From Acidimicrobiia bacterium (GTDB taxonomy: Bacteria; Actinomycetota; Acidimicrobiia; IMCC26256; JAOSJM01), in the NCBI GenBank assembly GCA_027494165.1, contig JAOSJM010000005.1, forward strand, positions 310,001 through 374,000: DNA of 64,000 nt. The letters run 5' to 3'. The notes below the pieces were generated by a model. It had not been told where the DNA came from, made no database searches, and worked only from the letters and a program-made list of their open reading frames with translations. Shown here one piece after another: positions 45,428 to 55,059 of this stretch. The translations under genes and the position numbers were made by a program. Position 1 is the stretch's first letter. Each line of letters starts with the position of its first letter.

Positions 45428-47854
45428 TCACCACCCCCCGGGGTCGTAGCGACGGAGCGCGAGCCCCGCGCACAGCAGCAGCGCCGTCGTGAGGACGACC
45501 AGGGCGGTCACGCTCCCGAGCCAGGCCCGGCTCTCGTGGTTCCACCGGGGGTTGCCACGGTGCTCCTCCAGGAGCGTCTCGAGCGCCGACCCGGGTTCGG
45601 TGAGGTCGAGGACGGGGATCTCGGAGGCGAGGTTGTTGAGGACCTGGAGCTCGTTGAGCTCGGCCGTCGAGGCCCCGGCGGCGAAGCCCCACTGCGCGCT
45701 GGAGAGGTACTGGGCCTGCTCGAGCCCCGGCCGCTCGGCCACGGCCGGGAACACGGCCCCCGAGGCCAGGACCATCTGGACGATCAGGACGACGGGCAGC
45801 AGCGTCATCGCCCGGTCGGCGGTGCTCACGGTGGCCGAGAGCAGCAGGCCCAGGGCGACGGCCGCGAGCCCGGTCAGCGCCACCGTCACGATCAGCTCAC
45901 CACGGCCCCAACCGAGCAGGACGGCGTCCCGGGGCCCGCCCTGCCGGGCCGTGGCGAGCAGGGTCAGGACGACGGCCTGGACGGCCACGACCACTCCGAG
46001 GACCAGCGCCTTCGACGCGACGTAGGCGGAGATCGAGAGCCCGCCGGCCCGCTCGCGCCGGAAGACCGGCAGCTCCTTGACGATCTCGCGCACCGAGACG
46101 GCGAGACCGATCTCCGTCATGCCGAGGGCCAGGACGAAGAGCACCACCGACGCCTGGGACACGATCCGGATCTGGCCGAAGGGCAGGGGCCCCAGCTCTC
46201 CGGTGGGCAGCGCGACCAGCATCAGGACGCCGAGGACCGGAGCCGAGAGGCCCATGAGCAGGAGGTTGCGACGGTCGGCGGCGAGCACGTGCACGTAGCG
46301 CCGGGTCAGGACCGCGAGCTGGCGTGACCACGCGCCCCGGGCCGGCGTCGCGGGCGCCCGGGAGCCCGACCGCGCGGCCGCGACGCGGGACAGGGGCGTC
46401 CCCAGGTACGTCGTGTGGTCGGGGTGCGCCTCGAACCGGTGCTTCCAGTCCACGGACGTGTCGAACGCCAGCTCCCGGAAGACGTCCTGGTAGTCGGCCC
46501 GACCGAAGTAGGGGACGGTCCGCTCGGGCGGCCCGAAGTAGGCCGTCCTCCCCCCGGGGGCCAGGCAGAGCACCCGGTCGCAGAGTCCCAGGCTGGCCAC
46601 GCTGTGGGTCGTGACGATCACCGTCCGGCCCCCCTTCGCCAGCTGACCGAACAGCTCCATCAAGGTCCGCTCGTATCCGGGGTCGAGCCCGGAGGTCGGC
46701 TCGTCGAGGAACAGCAGCGTTGGTTTGGTCAGGAGCTCCAGCGCCACGCTGACCCGCTTGCGCTGCCCACCGGAGAGATGGTGGATCGGCGTGTCGCGGC
46801 GCTCGGTCAGCCCCAGCTCGGCGATGACCTCCCGGACCCGCGCCGAACGCTCGGCTCCGGACACGTCCGGGGAGAAGCGGAGCGCGGCCGCGTACTCGAG
46901 CTCCTCGGTCACGGTCAGCTCCGGGTGCAGGACGTCGTCCTGGGGGACGTACCCGATTCGCTGTCGGAGATCCTCGTAGTCCGCGTACAGGTCCCGCCCG
47001 GCGTAGAGGACCGAGCCCCGGCTCGCGGGGCGGAAGCCGGCGAGAGCCGTGAGGAGCGTCGACTTCCCGCAGCCCGAGGGCCCCACGACCCCCAGGAAGG
47101 ACTGCTCGTCGAGCGCGAGGCTCACGTCGTCGAGGATCACGTGGCCCGTGCGGGTCTCGACGGTGAGCCCCAGCGCCGCGTACGCGACCTCGCCCACGTC
47201 GACGTGCTCCTCGAGGCCGTCCGCCACGACACGGAAGCGGTGGCGACCGACGCTCACGACGTCGCCGCGGGCGAGCGGTGCCCGCCGCACCCGTCGCCCG
47301 TTGACGAAGGTGCCGTTGTGGCTGTCGAGGTCCACGAGGATCCGGGTACCGTCGGGCTCGGTGCGGATCTCGGCGTGCGACCGGGAGACCAGGAGGTCGT
47401 CGACGACGAGGTCGTTGTCGGATCCCCGGCCGATCCGGACGAGCTCGCGCGCGGGCCCCTTCCGGTCGGTCGGCCCGCCGGTCTGCGGCGCCGGCGTCGC
47501 CGTCGGCGTGGTCGACGGTCGACCGTCGGGACCGGTGGGGGGCGCCGTGTCGGGCTCGGGCGCGAGGTGCACCCACGGGCCCCGGGCCGGGTCACCCAGT
47601 CGCAGGACGACGGGCCGGTCGATCGGCTCCCGCGTGATCCGGCGCTCGCCGACGAAGGTCCCGTTGCGGCTCCCCCGGTCGACCGCCACCCAGCCGTCGC
47701 CCTCGCAGCGCACGAGGAGGTGGTGGCGCGAGACGAGTGGGTCGTCGAACCGAACCGCCGATCGAGGGTCGCGGCCGAAGTCGACCGGCGCGCCGGGTCC
47801 GACGGCGAACTGCCGGCCGTCGAGCTGCACCCGGAGACGCGACGTGGGCCCCAT
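45428..47854 (-). CDS. Two-FHA-domain ABC transporter (Rv1747-like), ATPase fused to permease
   Basis: 808 residues. FHA domain 1 (about 5-80) has RSAVRFDDPLVSRHHLL and DRGSRNGTFV; FHA domain 2 (about 130-205) has IGRGSDNDLVVDDLLVSRSHAEI and DSHNGTFVNG. The ABC ATPase (about 215-440) has GPSGCGKSTLLTAL, YVPQDDVLHPELTV, LSGGQRKRVSVAL and LLFLDEPTSGLDPG. The ABC2-type membrane domain (545-808) has six or so helices. This is the architecture of Mycobacterium Rv1747, whose FHA domains bind phosphothreonines placed by the neighbouring kinase PknF. ATG 47854 starts close to the divergent kinase promoter. Substrate unknown; lipid-linked envelope material is likely. Confidence 0.95.
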   Translation of the reverse strand: MGPTSRLRVQLDGRQFAVGPGAPVDFGRDPRSAVRFDDPLVSRHHLLVRCEGDGWVAVDRGSRNGTFVGERRITREPIDRPVVLRLGDPARGPWVHLAPEPDTAPPTGPDGRPSTTPTATPAPQTGGPTDRKGPARELVRIGRGSDNDLVVDDLLVSRSHAEIRTEPDGTRILVDLDSHNGTFVNGRRVRRAPLARGDVVSVGRHRFRVVADGLEEHVDVGEVAYAALGLTVETRTGHVILDDVSLALDEQSFLGVVGPSGCGKSTLLTALAGFRPASRGSVLYAGRDLYADYEDLRQRIGYVPQDDVLHPELTVTEELEYAAALRFSPDVSGAERSARVREVIAELGLTERRDTPIHHLSGGQRKRVSVALELLTKPTLLFLDEPTSGLDPGYERTLMELFGQLAKGGRTVIVTTHSVASLGLCDRVLCLAPGGRTAYFGPPERTVPYFGRADYQDVFRELAFDTSVDWKHRFEAHPDHTTYLGTPLSRVAAARSGSRAPATPARGAWSRQLAVLTRRYVHVLAADRRNLLLMGLSAPVLGVLMLVALPTGELGPLPFGQIRIVSQASVVLFVLALGMTEIGLAVSVREIVKELPVFRRERAGGLSISAYVASKALVLGVVVAVQAVVLTLLATARQGGPRDAVLLGWGRGELIVTVALTGLAAVALGLLLSATVSTADRAMTLLPVVLIVQMVLASGAVFPAVAERPGLEQAQYLSSAQWGFAAGASTAELNELQVLNNLASEIPVLDLTEPGSALETLLEEHRGNPRWNHESRAWLGSVTALVVLTTALLLCAGLALRRYDPGGW

Positions 47855-47871
47855 GGAGAACCGTCGATCCC

Positions 47872-47881
47872 ACGCTAGCCT
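47872..47881. promoter_or_regulatory. Overlapping divergent -10 boxes TAGCGT (minus) and TAGCCT (plus)
   Basis: ACGCTAGCCT contains a plus-strand TAGCCT (47876-47881) for the kinase and a minus-strand TAGCGT (47877-47872) for the FHA-ABC gene, overlapping at the TA of CTAG. It would coordinate the kinase and its presumed transporter substrate. Confidence 0.45.
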
Positions 47882-47917
47882 TGCCCCGTCCGACGGGAGC
47901 GCTCGAGGGAACGGTTC

Positions 47918-50258
47918 TTGGCTGAGCAGATCGGTCACCACCGCGTCGAGCGGCTCCTCGGGCACGGAGCGTTCTCGACCGTCTGGCTCGCGTACGACGA
48001 GGGCCTCGACGCGTTCGTGGCCATCAAGGTCCTCGCCGACAACTGGTCCCGCGACGAGGACGTCCGCCACCGGTTCCTCGAGGAGGCCCGGATCCTGAGG
48101 CGGGCGGCGTCGGACCACATCGTGCCGGTCCACGCGGTCGACGAGCTCCCCGACGGCCGCCCGTACTTCGTGATGTCGTTCGCGGATCGCGGCACCCTGG
48201 CCGACCGGATGGCCGAGCGGGCCGCGGCCCGCAGGCCGTTCACGATCGACGAGGCCGTGGGGATCAGCCTCGAGATCGCCGAGGGTCTCCAGGAGGCGCA
48301 CGCGCTCGGGATCGTCCACCGTGATCTCAAGCCAGCCAACGTGATGATCCAGAGCATCCGCTCGCGGCTCGGCACGGAGCACGACGAGCGCTACCTCCTC
48401 GCCGACTTCGGGATGGCGAAGTCGCTCGCCCGGTCGCGGGGCCCCACGATCTCGACGGGGACACCGCACTACATGGCCCCCGAGCAAGCCGAGGGCCGGG
48501 TCGACGAGCGCAGCGACCTCTACTCCGCGGCCGTGATCCTCTACGAGTTGCTCGCCGGTCGGGTCCCCTACCCCCTACGACTCGGTCACCCAGCTCCTGC
48601 GCGCCCAGACGACCGAGGTCCCCGCCCCGATCGCCTCCCTCCGCCCCGACGTCCCGCCCGCGCTCGCGGAGGTCGTGCACACCGGCCTGTCCGCCGAGCC
48701 CGAGCGCCGGTACCCGACGGCACGCGCCTGGGCGGACGCGCTGCAGGCGGCCCGGTTCGGCACGCGCGCGGCCTCTCCAGCCCTGGCCGCCACGCTCGGC
48801 CCCGAGGACCTGGCCGGCGCCGAGGGCGCGGTCCCCCCGCCGGACGGGCCGCCCGCGACCCCCGGACCGCCTCCGGGACCGCCGCCCGGGCCGCCCTCGG
48901 GTCCCCCACCCGGTCTCCCGCCCACCACTCCCCCGGCAGGCCCTCCGCCTCCGCCACCCCGGCGCCGTCGCCGCACCCTGCTCGCCGTCGTGGCCGTGGC
49001 CGCCGCCATGGCCCTCGTCGTCGCCGGCATCGTGGCGCTCACGGGCGGTGAGGGCGACGCCCCGGAGGCGGCCGAGATCTTCGCCGAGCCCATCTCCTCG
49101 CTGGGCGTCGACCCGTTCACCGCGTCCGTGTCGCCAGGGGAGGAGGAGCTCGAAGGCGCGTCACCGGCGCTGTCGGACCTGCTCACGCCGCTGGGCGAGC
49201 TGGCGGAAGCCCTCCCCACCCTGGACCCCGAGGCACTCCCACCGACCGAGGAGGGCGAGGTCCCCAGCATCGACGGATCGGTTCCCGGCCTCTACGGCGG
49301 CACGAACGAGCTGTCGGTCTGCGACCCCGGGCAGCTCGTCGACTTCCTCCTCGACAACCCCGGCAAGGCGGCCGCATGGGCGGGCGTCCTCGGCCTGCGC
49401 GCCGACGAGATCCCCGACTACGTCGCCGGCCTCACCGACGTCATCCTCAAGGTCGACACCCGGGTGACGAACCACGGGTTCCGCGACGGGAGGGCCAACG
49501 GGTTCCAGTCGGTCCTCCAAGCCGGCACCGCGGTGCTCGTGGACATCTTCGGGGTACCGGTCGTGCGCTGCCAGTGCGGGAACCCGCTGCTCCCGCCCCG
49601 ACCGGTCGCGGAGCCCGAGGTGCGGGGGACCGTGTGGGTGGGCTTCGACGTCACCGCCGTCGTCGTGGTCAGCCCGGTGGACGAGGTCGTCGAGTTCGTG
49701 CTCGACGACGTCGTGAGCCGCCGGCCGCTCTACCGGCTCCCGGGCAGCGACGCCACCGAGGCCACCTTCGAGCCGACCGTCATCGAGCCGGTGGGCCCGA
49801 CGACCACGGCGCCGGCCACGTCGACCACCACGACGGCGCCGGCCGCCCCATCCGTCCTCGAGGGCCGGGTCACGAGCGGCGGGAACCTGGAGCTGAACGT
49901 CATCGAGGTGCTCGAGAACCGCCTGACGTTCCGGATGCCGGACGGTCCCGGGCCGGTGACCGGGGAGGGGGTCGTGAACCGCCTCATCCGGCAGGCCCAG
50001 GGTCGCTGCACGTTCGAGAGCCCCCAGCAGGTGACGTTCACGGGCACCTGGGACGGCTTGGATCCCGGGACGGTCACCGGCACCATGTCGTTCCACGTCC
50101 CGCTCGAGAGCATCGTCGTGGTCGAGGGCGACTGCGGAGAGTTCGTCGACCGGCCGCCCGAGGAGGGAGCCGTCACGGCCTCGTACTCCGCGGGCACGCT
50201 CACGGGTTCGCTCTCCACGCCGACGTTCGGCGAGATCAGGTTCGAGGCGACGGGCTGA
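47918..50258 (+). CDS. Receptor-like Ser/Thr protein kinase with extracytoplasmic DUF6777-like domain (frameshifted as sequenced)
   Basis: 779 residues after removing one C at the C5 run 48571-48575. The Hanks kinase domain (10-270) has GHGAFSTVW, VAIK (K37), HRDLKPAN (H134-D136), LADFGMAKS and GTPHYMAPEQA. A long Pro/Gly juxtamembrane linker, then a TM helix (about residues 353-375) and an extracytoplasmic part follow. The latter has PGLYGGTNELSVCDPGQLVDFLLDNPGKAAAWAGVLG and VRCQCGNPLLPP (a DUF6777-like pattern), a TTT/PAT-rich spacer and a final beta domain. The start TTG 47918 follows GAGGGAA; it gives a normal distance to the glycine loop. It is paired divergently with the FHA-ABC transporter, as PknF with Rv1747. 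Confidence 0.9.
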
Positions 50259-50274
50259 GCAGCCGGGAGCGCGC

Positions 50275-50319
50275 CTCACCGGTCGACGCCGAGGATCGCG
50301 ACCCTCGGCCGGCGGTGAG
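50275..50319. terminator. Two-stem hairpin between the converging kinase and acyl-CoA dehydrogenase genes
   Basis: CTCACCG ... GCCGAGG, an 8-nt loop, CCTCGGC ... CGGTGAG: two 7-bp stems separated by an internal loop, lying 16 nt past the kinase TGA. It is symmetric and could end transcription from both sides. Confidence 0.5.
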
Positions 50320-50339
50320 ACGGTGTCCCGGGGAGATCC

Positions 50340-51491
50340 CTAGGCCGTCCCGGTCCGGTGCATGCGCCGGTCGAGGACGGCGCGGGCGACGAGCTCCTCC
50401 AGGTACGGCTCGTCCCACCAGAAGATCTGGAGCTGCTTGGCCCGGCGGAAGTAGAGCTGGATGTCGAACTCGACCGTGAACCCGATGCCGCCGAAGACCT
50501 GTTGGGCCATGGCGGTGATGTCGCGGTACGTCCGGCAGGCGAAGAGCTTGGCCATGGGAGCGAGCCGATCCAGTGGCCACCCGACGGAGCTCGCCCACGC
50601 CGCCTCGCGCACCAGGGTCGTGGCCCCGTCGAGGCCGGTCACCGCGTCGGCGAGGTCGTGGGAGATCGCCTGGAAGGCGCCGATGGGCTTGTCGAACTGG
50701 CGGCGGTCCTTGGCGTACTGCACGGTGATGTCGAGCGCGTAACGGGCACCGCCGACGGCCTGGGCCGCGAGGAGGATGCAGGCGTCGTGCATCACCTCCT
50801 CCCAGGTCGCCCAGCCGGACCGCTCCGCCCCCACGCGGTCGGACTCCGGGACCCAGGTGTCGAGGTCGACCCGGTACTGGGTGTCCGAGGCGATCGAGAG
50901 CTGCTGGGTGAGCGTCACGCCGCTCGCCTGTGGGTCGACCAGGAAGAGGTCCACGTCCTCGGGGGCCTCACCCGTCCGCGCCAGCACCGTCAACCGCTGC
51001 GCCGAGGCGGCGAACGCCACGTGTCGCTTCGTGCCCGTCAGCCGGTAGCCATCGCCCTCGGGGACCGCCCGCAGCCGGACGCCGCCCGGGGCGCAGGTGT
51101 TCCCGGGCTCGAACCAGGCCGGGACCAGGACGGCCTCCCCGCTGACGATGCGCGGGAGCCACTCCCCTCGCTGCTCGGGCGACCCGGCCCTCGCGAGCGC
51201 TCCTCCGCAGAGCACGGCGCTGACGAGGTGTGGAAGGGGCACGAGCGCGCGACCCAGCTCCTCGTACAGCACGAGCCCCTCGAGGGCGCTCATGCCGACG
51301 CCCCCGTACTCCTCCGGGAGGAGGAGGCCGATCAGGTCCGCCTTGGCGAGCTGCTGCCAGAGGTCGATCGGGTAGCCGGTGGGGTCGTCCTCCAGCTCGC
51401 GGACCACGCCGAGGGGCGAGTACGACTCGCACAACCCCCGCACCGTCTGGCGCAGCATCTCCTGCTCGGCGCTGAACTCGAGATCAAGCAC
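50340..51491 (-). CDS. Acyl-CoA dehydrogenase-like protein lacking the usual C-terminal EGT glutamate
   Basis: 383 residues with the ACAD fold: LDLEFSAEQEMLRQTVRGLCE, LLLPEEYGGVGMSALEGL, TGTKRHVAFAASA, KDRRQFDKPIGAFQAISHDLAD, and QQVFGGIGFTVEFDIQLYFRRAK. Where a typical member has (Y/G)EGT(S/A)xIQ with the catalytic glutamate, this one reads AKQLQIFWWDEPYLEELV. Such non-catalytic chains pair with a second ACAD to make the alpha2beta2 dehydrogenases of actinobacterial steroid degradation (ChsE1/ChsE2 type). A second ACAD (53841-55021) lies in the same block. GTG 51491. The 71-nt gap to the MaoC gene suggests a separate ribosome site; nothing strong is seen. Confidence 0.85.
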   Translation of the reverse strand: MLDLEFSAEQEMLRQTVRGLCESYSPLGVVRELEDDPTGYPIDLWQQLAKADLIGLLLPEEYGGVGMSALEGLVLYEELGRALVPLPHLVSAVLCGGALARAGSPEQRGEWLPRIVSGEAVLVPAWFEPGNTCAPGGVRLRAVPEGDGYRLTGTKRHVAFAASAQRLTVLARTGEAPEDVDLFLVDPQASGVTLTQQLSIASDTQYRVDLDTWVPESDRVGAERSGWATWEEVMHDACILLAAQAVGGARYALDITVQYAKDRRQFDKPIGAFQAISHDLADAVTGLDGATTLVREAAWASSVGWPLDRLAPMAKLFACRTYRDITAMAQQVFGGIGFTVEFDIQLYFRRAKQLQIFWWDEPYLEELVARAVLDRRMHRTGTA

Positions 51492-51562
51492 GGGTCACGC
51501 ACTCCTCCGCGGTTCGGGGCTCGACGTGGAGGTCGTCGGGCCCGGGCCAGGGGACGGGCCGG

Positions 51563-52681
51563 TCACGGCCGCCAGCGGTCCGAAGGCCGGGTCCAGGGGT
51601 TGTCGCCCTCCTCCACCGGGATCGCGACGCGCAGGTCACAGGCCGTCTTGACGTCACCCTCGACCGAGAGCGTGATCGAGAGCCCGACCCAGCCGCAGCC
51701 GGCGTCGTCGACCCCCACCTCGTCCACCACGCCGTCGAAGACCATGGTGTCGCCCGGGAAGACCGAGCCGCGCATGCGGAACCGCATCCGGCCCAGGCGG
51801 CCGTACGGCCCGGTCCAGTCGGTGACGTAGCGCTCGAACCAGGCCGCCTGGTTGGGTGTGTTGAGGAAGATGTCCCTCGTCCCGTTGCGGTGGACGGCGA
51901 AGTCCTTGTCGTGGTGCATGGGACGCCAGTCGCGGCTCGCCAGGGCACCGAGCACCACGGTCGTCGCGGTCACGTCGTACGAGAGGCTCGGGAGCCGGTC
52001 GCCCTCGGCGACGTCCGCCAGGAGGAGCAGGGCTCCGTCGGGCCCCCACTTCGCGGCCGAGCCAATGCCGCCCGCGTCCCCGGCGGGGGTGTGGGGGGAA
52101 CCGGTGCCCGTGCCGGTCGCCGCGGGGACCTCCCCGCGGCCGGCATCCGCGTCGCGGCCCCTCCGGTACCCGAGACCCGTGTAGCTCTCCACACCGACGA
52201 GCTCGCCACGCTCGTTCGTGTACTCCACGTCGATCACCCAGAAGCGGCCCGGCCCGAGCTTCGTGGCCTTCTCCTCGCTGACCGAGCGGAGGATCTGGCG
52301 GGTCCGGAGGACGTCGCCGACCCGCACCGGCTCGTGGAACACGATGGTGTTGTCGGTCATGACCGCCTCGGGCAGACCGAGGAGGTCCTTGAGGTCGAAG
52401 TGCACCTGCAGGGGAAGGCGGACCTTCTCCCGACCCGGGGCCCAGTGATGGGGCCGGAACCACACCGACAGCATCGTGGGGGGGGCGATCGGCCCCCCGG
52501 TGATCGCCTCGGCCGTGGCGTCGTCCCAGAAGAGGGGGTTGGCGTTCTCGACGGACGAGCAGGAGGTCCAGATGTAGCCGTGCTCCACCGGGAACTCGCC
52601 CGTCTCCTCGTACTGCGCCTCCCCCACCATCGCCCGGACGCGGGCGAGGGCGTCGGCGGCCGGACCGTCGAGCCGCTTCAC
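51563..52681 (-). CDS. Double-hotdog MaoC-like enoyl-CoA hydratase
   Basis: 372 residues in two hotdog domains: an N-terminal half (20-170) with PTMLSVWFRPHHWAPG and FHEPVRVGDVLRTRQILRSV, and a C-terminal MaoC half (225-360) with LPSLSYDVTATTVVLGALASRDWRPMHHDKDFA, where the usual catalytic Asp-His dyad region is the Asp-x4-His of DWRPMHHD. An ordered linker of Gly/Thr/Pro lies between. Double hotdog hydratases replace crotonases for bulky acyl-CoAs, including steroid side chains (ChsH1/2). GTG 52681 overlaps the racemase-like gene (GTGA). It hydrates the product of the two acyl-CoA dehydrogenases. Confidence 0.88.
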   Translation of the reverse strand: MKRLDGPAADALARVRAMVGEAQYEETGEFPVEHGYIWTSCSSVENANPLFWDDATAEAITGGPIAPPTMLSVWFRPHHWAPGREKVRLPLQVHFDLKDLLGLPEAVMTDNTIVFHEPVRVGDVLRTRQILRSVSEEKATKLGPGRFWVIDVEYTNERGELVGVESYTGLGYRRGRDADAGRGEVPAATGTGTGSPHTPAGDAGGIGSAAKWGPDGALLLLADVAEGDRLPSLSYDVTATTVVLGALASRDWRPMHHDKDFAVHRNGTRDIFLNTPNQAAWFERYVTDWTGPYGRLGRMRFRMRGSVFPGDTMVFDGVVDEVGVDDAGCGWVGLSITLSVEGDVKTACDLRVAIPVEEGDNPWTRPSDRWRP

Positions 52682-53841
52682 GCGACGACTCCCCGTGATC
52701 GCAGGACCTGGACCTCCGAGGGGTCGTACCCCGCGGCCACCAACAGGTCGTCGGTGTCGGTCACCGACGGGTCGGGCAGCTCCACCGGCTCGTCGAGGGC
52801 CGGCATCCCGGCCAGCACGGCGCCGACCTGACGGAACCGGCGCGGCCCGGAGCGGGCCTCCACGAAGGCTCCCGAGGCGGTCAGAGGCTCGTCGGCCGCG
52901 ACCTCCGCCACGCTCAGGACCGGTGCCACGCAGGTGTCGGCACCCGCGAGGCGCTCGACCCAGGTGTCGCGGTCCGCGGTCGCGAAGGCCACGGCGAGCG
53001 CGTGGCGGATCTCCTCCTGGGCGTCGTCGTCGTACTGCCCGGCGACGAGGTCCTCGCGGCCGAGCTCCCGGCAGAGGTTGGCGAAGAACTTCGGCTCGAT
53101 GGCGGCGACCGCCAGCCACCGGCCGTCTCCGGCCCGGTAGGTCGCGTAGCAGGCGTAGCGGCCGCTCAGCACGTCGTGACCGGGCTCGGGCGCGCTGCCG
53201 GCGGCCAGGTGCTCGTCGATCGGCAGCGACATCAGCCACAGCACCCCGTCGGTCACGGACACGTCGAGGAAGGCCCCCTCGCCGGTGCCGTTCCTCCGGA
53301 ACAGGGCCGCCACGACGGCCAGGGCGGCGTGCATGCCCCCCGCCGCCGCGTCGGCGACCGTCGCCCCGGGGAGCGGCGGGCCGTCGGACCCGGGACCGCT
53401 CATCGCGAGGTAGCCCCCCACGGCCAGGTAGTCGAGGTCGTGGCCGGCCCAGCGCGATCGCGGCCCGCTCCGCCCGTAGCCGGTGGTCGAGCAGTACACG
53501 ATGCCGGGGTTCACCTCGCGCACGTCCTCGTAGCCGACCCCGAGTCGCTCGACCGTCCCCGGCCGGAAGCTCTCGATCACGACGTCGGACCGGGCCGCGA
53601 GGGCGAGGAACGCGTCGCGCCCCTCCGGCTCGCGCAGGTCCAGGACCACCTTCTTCATCCCACGATGGCCCGCGTAGCCGAAGAACGGCGGCTGCTGGCC
53701 GGCGCGATCCGGCGGCGCGGCCACCTTCACGACGTCCGCGCCGTAGTCGGCGAGGAGCCGGGTCGCCCGCGCCGCCGGCCCCACGCTCGAGAGGTCGAGG
53801 ACCGTGATCCCCGCCAGGGCGCCGGCACCGCGTGTGGTCAT
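52678..53841 (-). CDS. Alpha-methylacyl-CoA racemase-like class III CoA-transferase
   Basis: 387 residues, CaiB/BaiF fold: VLDLSSVGPAARATRLLADYGADVVKV, RSDVVIESFRPGTVERLGVGY, SRWAGHDLDYLAV and PLPGATVADAAAGGMH. His134 (GHDLDYLA) and Asp164 (VADAAAGG) align with the catalytic His126/Asp156 of alpha-methylacyl-CoA racemase, so a racemase or epimerase at the alpha carbon is more likely than a CoA-transferase. It would let dehydrogenases use both stereoisomers of a methyl-branched chain. It sits between the two acyl-CoA dehydrogenase genes, overlapping both neighbours (TGATG and GTGA). Confidence 0.85.
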   Translation of the reverse strand: MTTRGAGALAGITVLDLSSVGPAARATRLLADYGADVVKVAAPPDRAGQQPPFFGYAGHRGMKKVVLDLREPEGRDAFLALAARSDVVIESFRPGTVERLGVGYEDVREVNPGIVYCSTTGYGRSGPRSRWAGHDLDYLAVGGYLAMSGPGSDGPPLPGATVADAAAGGMHAALAVVAALFRRNGTGEGAFLDVSVTDGVLWLMSLPIDEHLAAGSAPEPGHDVLSGRYACYATYRAGDGRWLAVAAIEPKFFANLCRELGREDLVAGQYDDDAQEEIRHALAVAFATADRDTWVERLAGADTCVAPVLSVAEVAADEPLTASGAFVEARSGPRRFRQVGAVLAGMPALDEPVELPDPSVTDTDDLLVAAGYDPSEVQVLRSRGVVA

Positions 53842-55021
53842 CAGAAGCTCTTCGGCAGTCCGAGCTTGCGCCGGGCGATGATGTTCCTCTGGATCTCCGA
53901 GGTCCCGCCGCCGATCGTGTCGATCACGGTGTACCGGTAGGTGGACTCCGCACGACCCGCCATCGGGGCGTCTTCGGTCCTGACCCGCAGCTGCGACCCG
54001 GGCCCGGCGATGTCCATGGACGCGTCGGCCAACCGCTTCGAGAACTCGGTCGCGTAGAGCTTGTACTCGGACGCCTCCGCGGTCGGGGCGGCGCCCCCCC
54101 TGGACGCCTCCGCGACGAAGCGGAGGCCCATGACCCGGGCGACCTCCGCCTCGGTGGCGAGCCGCGCGATGCGACGCCGCACGACCGGGTCCTCCCGCAA
54201 CGGCCTGCCGTCGCGTTCGGCCGTGGCGACGTACTCGCAGAGCAGGTCGAAGCGCTGGCCGATGGGCGAGAACGTGAACATGGTGAACCGCTCGAGGTCG
54301 AGGGCCTCCGAGATGTACTGGAAGCCCCGGTTCACCTCCCCTACGACGTAGTCGTCGGAGACCCACACGTCGTCGAGGTACACCTCGTTCGTGCGCTCGT
54401 CGCCCATCGTCCAGATGGGGTTCACCGTGATCCCCGGGTGATCCATCGGCACGAGGAAGAGGGTGATCCCGTGGTGCTTGGGAGCCTCGGGGTCGGTGCG
54501 GGCGCCGACCCAGTACCACTCGGCGAAGTGGGCCGACGTGGTCCAGGTCTTCTGCCCGTTGAGCCGCCAGCCGTCGCCGTCGCGCGTCGCCTTCAGCTGC
54601 ATGGACGCGGCGTCGGACCCCGCGTTCGGCTCCGAGTAGCCGACGGCGAACTCGACCTCGTTGCGCAGGATCTTGGGCAGGAACTCACGCTTGAGCCTCT
54701 CGCTGCCGTGGCGGATCAGGGTCTTGCCGATGATGCCGACGCCCTTGCCGATCTGCGGTCCCCCCGCCGGGCGAGCGCCTCGTTCAGCAGGTACTCGTAG
54801 ACGCCGTCGCCCTCCTTGCCCCCGTGCTCGGCGGGCCACGTGATCCCCAGCCAGCCCCTGCCGCCGAGCTCGGCCATGAACCTCCGGCGCGGCGGGGTGT
54901 CGACGATCTGGGCCATGTTCTCCCGGGTGAGGTCGAACACCTCCGGATCGTCGTGCTCGTCGAGGAACTGCTCCACCTGCCGGACGAACTCCAGCTGCTC
55001 GTCGGAGAACTCGAAGTCCAT
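53841..55021 (-). CDS. Acyl-CoA dehydrogenase with GGT in place of the catalytic EGT (frameshifted as sequenced)
   Basis: About 393 residues after adding one base at a C6 run (54760-54765). MDFEFSDEQLEFVRQVEQFLDEHDDPEVFD and GRGWLGITWPAEHGG begin it, and after repair GPQIGKGVGIIGKTLIRHG, GYSEPNAGSDAASM, GQKTWTTSAHFAE, DLERFTMFTFSPIGQ and GGGTSEIQRNIIARRKLGLP complete it. The Glu of EGT is Gly, typical of the partner chain in heteromeric ACADs, where the base sits elsewhere or in the other chain. It starts at ATG 55021. Its stop overlaps the racemase start by one base. Together with 50340-51491 it probably makes one dehydrogenase. Confidence 0.85.
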
Positions 55022-55059
55022 CTCGCTCCCGGGCCGTCGGAAAACCGGACAGAGAACCG

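Noticed and set aside
50340-55021. A complete cholesterol side-chain (ChsE/ChsH/Ltp2) operon
   Set aside because: Only the type of enzymes matches; the order, the racemase and the double-hotdog hydratase differ, and no ring-degradation gene is in the window.
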